Counted from the first letter of the stretch, positions 18,341-28,522 are shown. The stretch is DNA of 64,000 bases from an uncultured Lachnospiraceae bacterium (GCA_947089905.1 CAMUMG010000009.1:1-64000); one strand, 5' to 3'. The notes: a model not told the origin generated them from the sequence alone. Made by a program: numbers and translations.

Positions 18341-19528
18341 TTACAGATTTTTCTGTTCCACAATATGTTCTAAACTTCCACCCTTTAGTGCTGCCTCTAA
18401 AATCTCTGGCAGTTTTTCTGGTGTACAGGCAAAACAGGCAATTCCCATTGAAGCGATTTTTCCGGCAATGTGGGTATCATAGTATGGTTTTCCGCCGTCT
18501 GCGATTGCCAAAAGACAAATAACCGTAACGCCGCTTGCCTTCATATCTTCCAGCCGGTGTAAAAGTCCTGAACGATTTCCGCCCTCACAGAGATCAGAAA
18601 TTAAAAAGAATATCGTTTTGGATGGTGTTTCAATAAACTGTTGACAGTATCGAACGGATTTTTCAATATCTGTACCACCACCTAATTGAAATCCAAAGAG
18701 TAGATCGACAGGATCGTCACTTTTTTCAGTCAAATCCACTACACTGGTATCAAAGGCAACTATTCTCGTTTTTAAAGAATTCATACTTGCCAAGATACAC
18801 GATATAATAGAAGAATAAATTACAGATTCTCCCATAGAACCACTCTGATCGATATCCAAAATGACTGTCCACTTACAGCTTTTATTAATATGATCAAAAA
18901 AGTAAAAATGTTCTGGTATAATTGTTCCAACGTCGGGATTGTAATTTTTTAAATTTCGCTCAATGGTCATTTTAAAATCCATAGAAGCTGCAGATGGAAT
19001 TGGCGAATGTGCTCTTTTGTTAATCGCTGCCGTTACAGCCCGTCTGACATCATCTGCAAGTCTTTTATTGATTTCTTCTACAATTTTTGAAATAAAGATA
19101 CGGACAGACTCTTTGGAACGCTTTGGAATCTGATCCTTTAAAACGAGCATTGTAGAGGCAAGATTAAGGTCTGGTTCTAACTGTTCTAAAATTTCTGGTT
19201 CAAACATCAACTGTTTTAACCCTTTTCGTTCCATCGCATCATTTTGAATGACTGTTACAATCTCTTTATCAAACAGAGAACGAATATCCCCTAACCATTT
19301 TGTAATTTTAGGACTAGAAGCACCTAATCCTGCTGACAATTTGTTTCCACTTGCTCCTAAGCCTTCCTCTTCTACTGTATTATCATAAATTGCCCCAAGT
19401 GCCTCGTCCATTAACATTTGTTCTTGTGACAGTTCTAATGCCCCTCCGTTTAAAGACTGCATAGTTTCCTGACTGCTAGGACCTAGAATCAGCCGCCAAC
19501 GTTCTATTCTTTCTTTTTCCGTCTGCAT
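18341..19528 (-). CDS. VWA-domain protein of the MoxR/DUF5682 cluster
   Basis: A 395-residue protein with a helical N-terminal half and a C-terminal von Willebrand factor A domain. The metal-ion-dependent adhesion site begins with DIDQSGSMGES near residue 222, and later contacts include GGGTDIEKS and LISDLCEGG. No signal or membrane segment, so it is cytoplasmic. VWA proteins paired with MoxR ATPases act as chaperone-like adaptors that insert metals or remodel partner complexes. It is the last gene of the operon. The arrangement resembles YehP in the E. coli yehIKLMPQ cluster; that comparison is from memory. Confidence 0.85.
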   Translation of the reverse strand: MQTEKERIERWRLILGPSSQETMQSLNGGALELSQEQMLMDEALGAIYDNTVEEEGLGASGNKLSAGLGASSPKITKWLGDIRSLFDKEIVTVIQNDAMERKGLKQLMFEPEILEQLEPDLNLASTMLVLKDQIPKRSKESVRIFISKIVEEINKRLADDVRRAVTAAINKRAHSPIPSAASMDFKMTIERNLKNYNPDVGTIIPEHFYFFDHINKSCKWTVILDIDQSGSMGESVIYSSIISCILASMNSLKTRIVAFDTSVVDLTEKSDDPVDLLFGFQLGGGTDIEKSVRYCQQFIETPSKTIFFLISDLCEGGNRSGLLHRLEDMKASGVTVICLLAIADGGKPYYDTHIAGKIASMGIACFACTPEKLPEILEAALKGGSLEHIVEQKNL

Positions 19529-19552
19529 TTTTCCTCCTAAACGCTTTTTGAT

Positions 19553-21868
19553 CTACAATAGATCTCCAAAATCAAATTCATCTAGTCCTGTAATTTCTTC
19601 ACTTTTCACTTCCTGATTCACTGCTTCACTAATCTCTTCTTTATTTAATCCCCATATCTCTCCTAAATTTTCACCGATTTCACATTTTTGACCGGAACTA
19701 AAATCGGAAAATGCACGACGTAAAAATACCAATGCACGGCGAAATTCTTCTTCGTCTAGTGTATCAATGTAGTCCGAAAGATTTCTCCAAAGATTTAAAC
19801 TTGCAATTAAAAGATATCTGTTCTTCTTTGCAAGTCCTTCAAACCATCCAGCTCCCAAATCTGCTGGAATTCCTACGGATAATCTCCGCTGTGTCTGCAC
19901 TGCTAACGCTTCCTGTGATATTTTCCCGCTCTCTAATAAGATAGCCGTTGCAAAACCTGCGGTCTGCATATTGACATTATCCGCGTCACCAAGCCTTTCT
20001 AGTTCTTTCTCCCAATTATCAGACTCCAAAAAATCTAATTGTTTAAAAGCATTATTACATCTGTCAATAGCAAGAATCATTTCTTCTACTACATCATTAT
20101 TGCACTGGCAGCTATCTAAAAGAATGAGACAAGCCCGGTAAAGCATCTGACTGATGACTGGTTTTAGTGGCTCACTGTCAATATGACGAATTGTTCCATA
20201 GCGAATCACTCCACTTAAGTGTTCTACTGCTGTCCCAATTTCAGGAAGAGAAACGGAGTCTACAGAAAGCTCTTGTAAATAGCTGACTGCTGCCAATAAA
20301 AGTTTTGGCATTCCACATAATCCCGCCTGATCGATTATGTCTGCTACTTCTGCAATCGTCTTTGATTGTTCCAATTTTTCTTGCAGTATCGCCGCCGCTG
20401 CCAGTTCTACTGTATCACCCTTTAATGCAGCTTCAATCGTTTGAATTTCTGCTTCTGGTGTCCATTGAAGTACAAAACTTTCTGCCCATGTCGCATTATC
20501 CTGTCTGCGTTCTTGTGGTTTGACAAAACTAATATTAAGTGCTAAAAGTCTATGTAAGAAAAAGGAGCGGTTCAGATCTAAAAAGGCGGCTTTTTCTGTT
20601 TTTACTCTTGTATTTTCTCTCAAATCTAACTCTAAGTTCTGTGCAACTGCAGTCCGATATTTTTCTAACTTTAATTCTTTTAATTGACGATAAAAGTCCT
20701 CTTGAATTAAAGTACGACTTACCCCATCTGGAAGAGAGCCAATCTTTGAACCAATCTCTACAAAAGCAGTTGCCATAGAAATTTCAGAAAAATGTCCATG
20801 TCCCATACAGGTAATCGCAGCATCTCTCAGATCAGATAAAACAGGCACACTACTGTTTTTCATTGCCGCCAGTGCATTAGAAAGACGAATTGCTTCAATG
20901 ACCTCTGCAGAAGATACCATATGCCCATAGTTTCTCTGATAGTCAGCGATTGCACATAGATACTCTGACGCTGCTGAAGTAGAGGAATCTGGAAATATAG
21001 CCTGTTCTTGTAATACATTCCAAAGCAATTCATAATAGCCCGGTGCTTTATTTCCTGCACCATAGCCAGAACGTCTGGAAAGTCTAAAATAAGAGTATGG
21101 CATCAGGGTGGATTTACATGGTAGTGAAGGAAGCATTTTTATTTCTTCTTTTGTCATAGGCTCTGTAGTCTTTAATCCATCTACATGAAAAGCTCCTGTG
21201 ACTACAACAATTTCAGAATCCCTTTTTGCTTCCTTTTGTGCACGTTCAATTTCATATTTCATATATCGTTCCCGCAAAAGAGTTTCCGCCCATTCTAATT
21301 TAGAGTCTTGTGACAGCTCTCGAAGTTGTCTTCCATATTCTTGTGCTGCCTCACGATACTGTGCACAGTTAGAACAATGTTCAAATCTTCTCTCCCAATA
21401 GCTTTCCTGATCTTCTCCTACTACCTTTTCTAATTCATCATAGACATGAAACGTTTCTGTTAATTCTTCCTCTTTTTCTTCTGCTTTTCCTGCTTCTTCT
21501 GCCATTTCCTCTTTTAAAGTTAAGTTTGCAAGTCTCTCTGCCTTTTTTTCCTGAAATGCTAAAAATACAGAAGAGGGCAGATCGATTAGCCGGCAGATCT
21601 TTCCATTCTCAAATCCCCAGCGGATTGCCTGATATTCAGGGGAATATTCTGCAAATGGATACAAGAGTGTCTGGATTGGTACCGTTTCACTGTATGCCAT
21701 AATTGCTGCTGGAAGTATTACATCTTCTCTGGTCAGATCCGGCAATAGAGAGGTTAAATCGCTGCCACCTTCTACTAAGACATATTCTGGTTGGATCTGA
21801 TTTAAAAACTCACGGACATAATAAGCTCCCGCCGGTGACAAATGCCGGATTCCAAAATAATGAATCAT
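19553..21868 (-). CDS. DUF5682 family protein
   Basis: A 771-residue cytoplasmic protein recognised by its N-terminus, HYFGIRHLSPAGAYYVREFL followed by VLVEGGSD, and by VVVTGAFHVDGL near residue 220. The GxRH ... EG ... GAFH pattern resembles the TraB/EreA/ChaN hydrolase-like fold, which hints at a metal- or substrate-binding pocket, but no activity is established. The C-terminal two thirds are helical. It lies 18 bases from the upstream MoxR gene and 24 from the downstream VWA gene, the order found in widespread MoxR-DUF5682-VWA clusters (E. coli YehM position). Function unknown. Confidence 0.8.
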   Translation of the reverse strand: MIHYFGIRHLSPAGAYYVREFLNQIQPEYVLVEGGSDLTSLLPDLTREDVILPAAIMAYSETVPIQTLLYPFAEYSPEYQAIRWGFENGKICRLIDLPSSVFLAFQEKKAERLANLTLKEEMAEEAGKAEEKEEELTETFHVYDELEKVVGEDQESYWERRFEHCSNCAQYREAAQEYGRQLRELSQDSKLEWAETLLRERYMKYEIERAQKEAKRDSEIVVVTGAFHVDGLKTTEPMTKEEIKMLPSLPCKSTLMPYSYFRLSRRSGYGAGNKAPGYYELLWNVLQEQAIFPDSSTSAASEYLCAIADYQRNYGHMVSSAEVIEAIRLSNALAAMKNSSVPVLSDLRDAAITCMGHGHFSEISMATAFVEIGSKIGSLPDGVSRTLIQEDFYRQLKELKLEKYRTAVAQNLELDLRENTRVKTEKAAFLDLNRSFFLHRLLALNISFVKPQERRQDNATWAESFVLQWTPEAEIQTIEAALKGDTVELAAAAILQEKLEQSKTIAEVADIIDQAGLCGMPKLLLAAVSYLQELSVDSVSLPEIGTAVEHLSGVIRYGTIRHIDSEPLKPVISQMLYRACLILLDSCQCNNDVVEEMILAIDRCNNAFKQLDFLESDNWEKELERLGDADNVNMQTAGFATAILLESGKISQEALAVQTQRRLSVGIPADLGAGWFEGLAKKNRYLLIASLNLWRNLSDYIDTLDEEEFRRALVFLRRAFSDFSSGQKCEIGENLGEIWGLNKEEISEAVNQEVKSEEITGLDEFDFGDLL

Positions 21869-21886
21869 ATTAGTCCCCTTTTCTAA

Positions 21887-22978
21887 TTAATTTAACTCTC
21901 TACATTCTTTATATAGTTTCCGATACTCTGCACCCCGTTTCTTTAATACATTTTCCAAATATTCTTTCCAAGCAGCAGCATCTTTTCCTTCATCCTTTAC
22001 AATCGCCCCCTGTAATGCTGCAGCAACATCATATTCTGTAATTGTTCCATCTCCAAAACTTGCCGCCAACGCCATACTGTTTGCAAGTAAAGAAATTGCC
22101 TCAGCAGTAGATAATACACTGCTTGTTGTTTTTACTTTCTGTTTTCCGTCTAAGGTCATACCATCTCTTAATTCACGAAAGATTGTTACTACTTGCTCTA
22201 CTAAAAGCTCACTTGGAAGCTCTGCCTTTAAGTCAAAGTTATCTGCAAGCTGTGCAACGCGAGTCTTTACAATATCTTTTTCTGTTTGAATATCCTTTGG
22301 AGTTGGAAGCACCACAATATTAAAACGCCGTTTTAATGCGGCAGACATTTCATTGACACCTTTATCTCTTGTGTTTGCTGTAGCAATAACAGAAAAACCT
22401 TTTTTGGCGGGCAGTTCATAAGAAAGTTCTGGCACAGAAATTCTTTTTTCTGAAAGTAGAGAGATCATAGCATCTTGTACCTCTGAGGCACAGCGGGAAA
22501 TTTCTTCAAATCTTGCGATTGTTCCAGTTTCCATCGCATGATATACTGGACTTTTTAACATCGCTTCTTTGGAAGGCCCTTGTGTAATCAACATTGCATA
22601 GTTCCATGAATACCGAATCTGTTCTTCTGTCGTTCCAGCTGTTCCTTGAATTACTTTGGTGGAATCAGCATTGATTGCTGCTACTAAATGTTCAGAAAGC
22701 CAAGACTTTGCTGTTCCTGGCTCTCCAATTAAGAGCAGAGCACGATCTGTTACTAATGTTGCAATACAAATCTCCACTAATCTGCGGTTTCCTAAATATT
22801 TTGGGGTAATTTTCTTTCCCTTTACGATTCCCCCGTCAACATAGGTTAATACCGATTTTGGAGACATTTTCCATCCCGATGGAATCGGATCTTTTTCGGC
22901 AGAAATTAAAACTTCTAACTCCTCTTTGAACTGCTCTTCCGCAGGTAATCTCTGAAATTCTACTTTATTTTCGCTCAT
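21887..22978 (-). CDS. MoxR-type AAA+ ATPase
   Basis: A 363-residue AAA+ ATPase of the MoxR group. Walker A is GEPGTAKS near residue 85, Walker B/second acidic motif FEEIS near 157 (phenylalanine and glutamate instead of the common DE pair order), sensor 1 ATANTRDKG, and an arginine-finger region ALKRRFN. MoxR ATPases form hexamers and work with VWA partners as chaperones or remodelling factors. It lies 9 bases downstream of a HEAT-like gene and 18 upstream of DUF5682, clearly one operon. The likely equivalent in E. coli is YehL. Client protein unknown. Confidence 0.9.
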   Translation of the reverse strand: MSENKVEFQRLPAEEQFKEELEVLISAEKDPIPSGWKMSPKSVLTYVDGGIVKGKKITPKYLGNRRLVEICIATLVTDRALLLIGEPGTAKSWLSEHLVAAINADSTKVIQGTAGTTEEQIRYSWNYAMLITQGPSKEAMLKSPVYHAMETGTIARFEEISRCASEVQDAMISLLSEKRISVPELSYELPAKKGFSVIATANTRDKGVNEMSAALKRRFNIVVLPTPKDIQTEKDIVKTRVAQLADNFDLKAELPSELLVEQVVTIFRELRDGMTLDGKQKVKTTSSVLSTAEAISLLANSMALAASFGDGTITEYDVAAALQGAIVKDEGKDAAAWKEYLENVLKKRGAEYRKLYKECRELN

Positions 22979-22987
22979 TTCTTCCTC

Positions 22988-24973
22988 TCATTCTGCCGTA
23001 GAGCCGGCTAATTTTCTATCTCTTTGCCATGTCAAATTTTGAATATAGTCTTCAATCTGTTTCTTAAAAGAATCAATAGAATAAATATAGATATCTTTCT
23101 TCTTAGGGGCAGTATCAATAATATGTAAAGCCTCCGTTAATTCCTCAATTTTCTCCTGCTCATCAATTTCTAATTCTCTATATAACCGAAATACATGCTC
23201 ATGTAAATTATTTCTTAAATTTTTCATATAAGCACAGAAAATTCCTTTCCAGTCTGTATTTTTACACCTGATAAGCATTTCAAAATCTGTAAAATCTCTT
23301 CCCTGCCTTGCCCATTCTATAAAATACTTTCGATAGAGTGCAAGCATTTTTTCGTCATCTGGATTTAAAATTTTCTGTAAAGTAACGACGGCATTGCTAT
23401 TTGCCTTTACGTCTTGTAAAAGCAATTCAACTAAACGCATATCGAGTTTTAAATCGAGCTTTTTCTTTATTTTAAGTTCTGCATCATCATGAAATCCATC
23501 ATCTATATTTAAAGTACACATTAAATAATAAGAATGATCTTCTATATGATAATATAAAAATTGAAATGCAGTAAGAAGTTTTGCATAAACTCCACTTTTT
23601 AGATAAGGACTTATTAAATCATATGCCTGTTCTGGATGATATCGAAACGCCATTAATAACACCGCTGGAAGATAAGGCAAACCCTGTTTTTCGAGCATAT
23701 TTTGAACAAAAGTTTCATATTCTAAATTGTCGGTCAAAATAGCAGTACATGCCAATTTTATAATAAAGGAATCTTTGGTAAGCGGATAAGCGGTTCGATA
23801 ACTATAATAATTATAAAAATAATATAGTCTGTTTCCCTTACTATCCTTTACCTGCTCTAGCTGTCTTTTTACCCATGACAGATCCTTAAGTGATATCGCT
23901 TCTAATGCTTTTAACATACGTGGCGAGGTCTTATTTATTATAACATCTCCCACTTTTGTCAGCAGATCAAAATCCTCTTTGTCCCATTTTACTGTATTTT
24001 TATCTGCTTCCTCTTTCCTTTTCTCAATATGTTCTGTTAACATTTCTATATACTCGGCAGCCATATCCGAAACTGCTTCTGAATCGTTTAATACCAAATA
24101 TTTAGAAATGACATCTTTGTGATTTTTGGCATATTTTTTAAAATATTCATCTACTCTTTCATCTTCTATCTGTCCCAATGCACTTAATACAGTCTTTTTG
24201 ATATTTCCTCGTTCTGTATCTGCCAGTGCAAGCAGTCTTGGAACGTTTTCTTTGTCTAACCGCAAGGCATAGATCGCACGCTGACGAACCTTATCTTTTC
24301 CTTTCTCTACAACCATACAATAAAAATCATTTTCTTTTGCTCCAGCAATCGCTTCAATCCCGTCCAGACGTCGAATCATATCTTGTTTTCCATCTAAATC
24401 AAACCCCTGCTTTAGAGCTGGAAGAATACTTTCACCGAAACTGCAAAGAATCTTTAAAATAAGTGATACCATTTCTGTATAACTGTCTGCTAAACCTGCG
24501 ACCAGTAACCCCTCAAGTCTGACATCTCTTAAAACGCCACTTTGTTCTCTAAACGCCTGATCTACTACTTCATACCGTCCAGAACCTTTGGTTATGAGTG
24601 CCTGATATAATGGCATTAATTCACTATATCGATATTGTTTTTTATACGATCCATCTGCTTCTAATAGAGATTCTTCTGCTACCTTTGTCTGTAATGGCAA
24701 AGCTTCTCCTTCTATTGTTCCAGATGTAGTGACGAGTACGGCATCTACTAAAGCAATCAGATCTAATAATTCTTCTTGGGGACATTTTGCTGTTCCATTT
24801 ACCAATGCCATTCCCTGTTCATACATTTTTTTAAATATCGGATTGGCTGCTGCCGGCTTTTCCAACTGTTCCACTGTCCGCTTTAAACGAAAATCCTGCT
24901 GTAAAAGAACCGTTCCTGCGATTGCAGAGCGATGCAGCCGATTTTTCAACTCTTCTATAATTGGTATCCCCAT
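22988..24973 (-). CDS. HEAT-like helical repeat protein B of the MoxR cluster
   Basis: A 661-residue, entirely helical, soluble protein that I cannot assign to a named family. Short HEAT-like repeats are seen around residues 190-300, for example DKVRQRAIYALRLDKENVPRLL followed by VKKTVLSALGQIEDERVDEYF-like units. It is a paralogue of the gene just upstream: both start MGI(P/S)(I/V), share NDFYCMV.EKGKD.VRQRAIYALRLDK, and share GIFC(A/S)YMKN near the C-terminus. The ATG at 24973 has AGGAAATG ahead. It lies 9 bases before moxR. A scaffold or client-binding role in the MoxR/VWA complex is inference. Confidence 0.75.
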   Translation of the reverse strand: MGIPIIEELKNRLHRSAIAGTVLLQQDFRLKRTVEQLEKPAAANPIFKKMYEQGMALVNGTAKCPQEELLDLIALVDAVLVTTSGTIEGEALPLQTKVAEESLLEADGSYKKQYRYSELMPLYQALITKGSGRYEVVDQAFREQSGVLRDVRLEGLLVAGLADSYTEMVSLILKILCSFGESILPALKQGFDLDGKQDMIRRLDGIEAIAGAKENDFYCMVVEKGKDKVRQRAIYALRLDKENVPRLLALADTERGNIKKTVLSALGQIEDERVDEYFKKYAKNHKDVISKYLVLNDSEAVSDMAAEYIEMLTEHIEKRKEEADKNTVKWDKEDFDLLTKVGDVIINKTSPRMLKALEAISLKDLSWVKRQLEQVKDSKGNRLYYFYNYYSYRTAYPLTKDSFIIKLACTAILTDNLEYETFVQNMLEKQGLPYLPAVLLMAFRYHPEQAYDLISPYLKSGVYAKLLTAFQFLYYHIEDHSYYLMCTLNIDDGFHDDAELKIKKKLDLKLDMRLVELLLQDVKANSNAVVTLQKILNPDDEKMLALYRKYFIEWARQGRDFTDFEMLIRCKNTDWKGIFCAYMKNLRNNLHEHVFRLYRELEIDEQEKIEELTEALHIIDTAPKKKDIYIYSIDSFKKQIEDYIQNLTWQRDRKLAGSTAE

Positions 24974-27014
24974 AACATTTCCTTTCTTTCATTCTATTTT
25001 TTTTTTCTAACTTCGTAATATCGTCTTTTATTTCCTGCTTTAGAGAGGAATCTAAGGCATAATAATATAATTCGCTGTTCGCTTTTTTCTCTTCAATTAT
25101 TTTTAAAGCTTGTTTTAATTCTTCTATTTTTTCCTCTATTTTAATAGGAAGCTGCATATAAATTCCTAAAATATGACTGTATAGATGCCCGGAATGATTT
25201 TTCATGTAAGAACAAAAAATTCCTTCCCAATTTGTATTCCCGCACTTTTGCAGCCCTTTCAAATATACGTAATTCTCTCCTTTGTCTGCCATCTTTTTAT
25301 AATGACTTTGATACAAAGGAAAAAGCTCTTCATTTCCTTTATCAAACAGCCGATCTAATATTGTAAATTCTTTTTTTTCATCTAAAATCAATTCTACTAA
25401 ACGTAAATCCAGTCTGAGATTCAAAGTTTTCTTTTCTTCTATTTTATCGCCTATTAGAGAGTTAATTGTCATAGCATAACTTTGAAAACCACTTTCTATT
25501 GGAAGCTCACACTTTAAATAATATACATGTTGAGCAGAATTATAATATAGAAAAGAGAGAGCAATATAGACCATACTACAGCACTCTTTTTTATGTTCTG
25601 GTGTCAGATATGGCTTTACAAATTCATATGCTCTTTCTGGTTCGTAGATAAATGACATGATTAATACTGCCGGAAGATACTCTAACCTTTGTTTTTGCAG
25701 CATATTTTGAATAAATTTTCTATATGCCTGATTTTTGGTTAAAACCGCAGTATGAGCTAATTGAAAAATAAACTGGTCTTTCGCGTTTCGAACTACATTT
25801 GAAGCATAACATATATTTGTATAAGTAAACCAAAATGGTGTTCGCTCTTTTTCTTTTAAATCTTCTAAATTTTCTACAGAAAAATTTTCCAATGCCTGTA
25901 ACATACGAGGGGAAGTCTTATTTACCATATCTGCGAGTGCCGTTTGTACAAGGACTTGCTGTTTTTCTGTCAAGACTTTTGTTTCCATCTGTTTTGTTAA
26001 ATCTGTCAACTTTTCTATCCATTCGGCAGCGGCATCAGATATGTCTTTGGAATCATTATATATCAAATATTGTGCAACTGCCTCTCTGTGTTCTTTAACA
26101 TAATCTTTAAAATAGGCATTTACTCTTTCATCTTCTATCTGTCCAAGAGCACTTAATATTGTCCTTTTCACATTATTTAGCTGTGTCAATCTGTATGGTG
26201 CACCAGAAATTGAAAATCCACTAAATTGAAAATTATCTTTTTCGCTCTCTGCCAATTTAAGCAAGGTTGAAACATTTTTCTTATCCAGCCGCAGAGCATA
26301 AATTGCTCTCTGGCGAACTCTATCTTTCCCTTTCTCTGCAACCATACAATAAAAATCATTTTCTTTTGCTCCGGCAATCGCTTCTATGACTTCCAACTGC
26401 CAAACCATTTCCTGATTTCCTTCTAAATCAAAATCTTGTTTTAGAGCAGGAACTACTTTTTCCCCTAAACTCAAAAGGATCATCTGAATAAGTGGAACTC
26501 TGTCTGATTTTTTATTTGATATTGCTTGAATAATTGGTTTTTGTAGACGGATATCATGTAACACGCCGCTTTTTTCAGAAACTTGTTTAAAGTAAGCTTT
26601 TCTAACGATCTCATCCCGCCAAGCTCCTTTTTTAGTAAAAACACGGTACAGTGGCATCAATTTACTATAAGCATACTGCCATCTGCAAGAACCATCCTCT
26701 TTAAAGACAGCCTCTTGTGGTATCTGGGACTTAATAGGAATAACCTCTCCTTCTATCATTTCCGAAGTTGTTACAATTTGTACTGCGTTTATTAAGGCAA
26801 TCAGATCAAACAATTCTTCCTTTGCTATATCTCCATTTATTAATGCTCTACTCTGTTCATATATTTTTGTTAAAACCAGATTGGAAGTTGCTAATTTTTC
26901 GAGCTCCTGTATTGCTCGCCTTAATCGAAAATCTTCTGAGATATGAATTGTAGATCCTGCAAATGCAATCTGGTGCAGTCTGACTGCAAGTCGTTGTATG
27001 ACTGATATCCCCAT
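24831..27014 (-). CDS. HEAT-like helical repeat protein A, with run-on 3' end
   Basis: A 727-residue paralogue of the next gene, with the same HEAT-like core and no recognised catalytic motif. The true family C-terminus should fall near 24994: alignment with its paralogue ends around LEKK. Here the frame crosses a run of ten A residues (minus strand, 24997-25006), misses a TAG that is in frame only if the run were 11 As, and continues about 55 codons out of frame inside the next gene, giving a Cys/Arg/Ser-rich nonsense tail. So this is either a slippage mutation, a sequencing error, or a tract where polymerase slippage yields two C-termini. Start ATG follows AAGGAAAAG. Confidence 0.72.
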   Translation of the reverse strand: MGISVIQRLAVRLHQIAFAGSTIHISEDFRLRRAIQELEKLATSNLVLTKIYEQSRALINGDIAKEELFDLIALINAVQIVTTSEMIEGEVIPIKSQIPQEAVFKEDGSCRWQYAYSKLMPLYRVFTKKGAWRDEIVRKAYFKQVSEKSGVLHDIRLQKPIIQAISNKKSDRVPLIQMILLSLGEKVVPALKQDFDLEGNQEMVWQLEVIEAIAGAKENDFYCMVAEKGKDRVRQRAIYALRLDKKNVSTLLKLAESEKDNFQFSGFSISGAPYRLTQLNNVKRTILSALGQIEDERVNAYFKDYVKEHREAVAQYLIYNDSKDISDAAAEWIEKLTDLTKQMETKVLTEKQQVLVQTALADMVNKTSPRMLQALENFSVENLEDLKEKERTPFWFTYTNICYASNVVRNAKDQFIFQLAHTAVLTKNQAYRKFIQNMLQKQRLEYLPAVLIMSFIYEPERAYEFVKPYLTPEHKKECCSMVYIALSFLYYNSAQHVYYLKCELPIESGFQSYAMTINSLIGDKIEEKKTLNLRLDLRLVELILDEKKEFTILDRLFDKGNEELFPLYQSHYKKMADKGENYVYLKGLQKCGNTNWEGIFCSYMKNHSGHLYSHILGIYMQLPIKIEEKIEELKQALKIIEEKKANSELYYYALDSSLKQEIKDDITKLEKKNRMKERKCYGDTNYRRVEKSAASLCNRRNGSFTAGFSFKADSGTVGKAGSSQSDI
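24997..25006 (-). repeat. A10 homopolymer at the end of HEAT-like gene A
   Basis: Ten consecutive As on the coding (minus) strand lie directly before TAG (24994-24996). One extra A would place this stop in frame, 20 bases before the next start codon. Confidence 0.8.
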
Positions 27015-27028
27015 ATCTTTTCCTTATT

Positions 27029-28522
27029 TTAATATAACAGTCTTAAAACTGCATTTTGAGTAATAACTGCATGAGGCATAATACAAAATTGTCCTGCCTT
27101 GTGATCATGGAAATATTCTCCAACTAAAACCTGTTCAGAAAGTGCACTCTGCGGCAACATGGAATGTAGTCTTCTTACAGTATCCTCCATTCCCTTTTTT
27201 GCCTTCAACTCGATCTTTTGATCCCCTTGTACTAAAACCGTTTTCGTATCACAAGTACCTAAAAAATCAAATGGAATTAATGCTACAACAGAAGATTCAC
27301 TAAGTACATTTTTTATCTGATTTTTTACAAGTTTTAATTGCTCTGGAAGTTTCTGCACTGCAAGAGAACGAAGTTTTGCAATATCTTCTTTTGTTACAGA
27401 AGCGGTTTGAAATTCTTCAAAGCGAATTCTTTTATTTAATTCTCCCGGATAGTAGTAAAGAGTTGGAATCTGTAATATATCAAAAACAGTATCATCTTGT
27501 TTGACATATTTTACTGCCTTTTTTGGTCTTAAATTTTCAGTTTTCGAAATTACCCCTGTGTCCAAATCTGCCCAATATCCTGTATCTACATATTCCTCTT
27601 TTGCTTCATTATAATAAACATAAAAACTAAGTTGAATTAATCTTGCATTTTCCTTTTTCAGTCCTAATTCTCCTAACTGAGTAAGTTGCCAGATTGTACC
27701 TAAATGTTCATATATCATAGAATCTTCTGGTTCTACAGAATCTTCTTTTAATTTAGCACTTAAAAATTCTCTTCCCTTTTTGGATACTGCACGAAGTTTT
27801 GTGATAACCAATAACATATCTTCTAGTCGCTCGGTCTGTGCATCTAATATTTCATCTGTTGCAATATTTCCCGACATAATTGCACTCTTTTGAAGTACTG
27901 CCTTTTTAGAATCCTGTTCTGACTCTTCTTTTACTAATAAAAATAATTCCCTCATTAATACCTGTGGTCCGGGCAGGTAATAATCCCCCATCTGTTTTGC
28001 CAATTCTTCATATGTTTTTAATGCGTTTCCGCTTAAAGATGCAAGTCCCTTTGTTGCTACCTCTTCAATAAAACGATCTAAAACATCTAAACCCTCTAAC
28101 TGTTTTTTGATCTTTTTCGTCGCCGCTGCTTTATTTACCTTTTTCGGCTCTTTTGATTGCTGTTCTTTTTTCTCTTTTTGTACTTCTTTCTTTTTCCTTT
28201 TATCTAAAATATCCTGTGGAATTTCACATTCTTGGAAGTCTTTCCCCGCTAAATAGTCATACAGTAATCCAATACTATGTTTACATGGAAACTGTCTACT
28301 CGGACAGCTACATCGGAAAACAGGTGCATTTTCATTAATAAAATCTGCACTGGTTATGTAATTGGATTTTCCACTTCCTGTACATTCCCCCCCGATATAC
28401 GTTCCGTCTGCTGAACGGTATAATCTAACGAAACCGTTTTTTTGCGATATTTTCTTTCCATTTGCCGCTGCCGCTGCATTCGGTGCGAGCATGGAAATTT
28501 GCTCTGACGTTATTGAAATCAT
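27029..28522 (-). CDS. SWIM zinc-finger protein
   Basis: A protein of about 497 residues with a SWIM zinc finger (CxCx(n)CxH: CSCPSRQFPCKHSIGLLY, around residue 70). A Lys/Glu-rich linker and a long helical C-terminal region with no known motif follow. SWIM fingers bind DNA or proteins. The ATG at 28522 follows GAAAGGATGGAAAGG; the frame stays open 13 codons upstream from a TTG. It is the first gene of the SWIM-HEAT-HEAT-MoxR-DUF5682-VWA operon (gap of 14 bases to the next gene). E. coli YehQ is the corresponding SWIM protein by context. Function not known. Confidence 0.82.
   Translation of the reverse strand: MISITSEQISMLAPNAAAAANGKKISQKNGFVRLYRSADGTYIGGECTGSGKSNYITSADFINENAPVFRCSCPSRQFPCKHSIGLLYDYLAGKDFQECEIPQDILDKRKKKEVQKEKKEQQSKEPKKVNKAAATKKIKKQLEGLDVLDRFIEEVATKGLASLSGNALKTYEELAKQMGDYYLPGPQVLMRELFLLVKEESEQDSKKAVLQKSAIMSGNIATDEILDAQTERLEDMLLVITKLRAVSKKGREFLSAKLKEDSVEPEDSMIYEHLGTIWQLTQLGELGLKKENARLIQLSFYVYYNEAKEEYVDTGYWADLDTGVISKTENLRPKKAVKYVKQDDTVFDILQIPTLYYYPGELNKRIRFEEFQTASVTKEDIAKLRSLAVQKLPEQLKLVKNQIKNVLSESSVVALIPFDFLGTCDTKTVLVQGDQKIELKAKKGMEDTVRRLHSMLPQSALSEQVLVGEYFHDHKAGQFCIMPHAVITQNAVLRLLY

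Noticed and set aside
24831..24993. Cys/Arg-rich C-terminal domain of HEAT-like protein A
   Set aside because: It is an out-of-frame reading of the next gene caused by the A10 tract.
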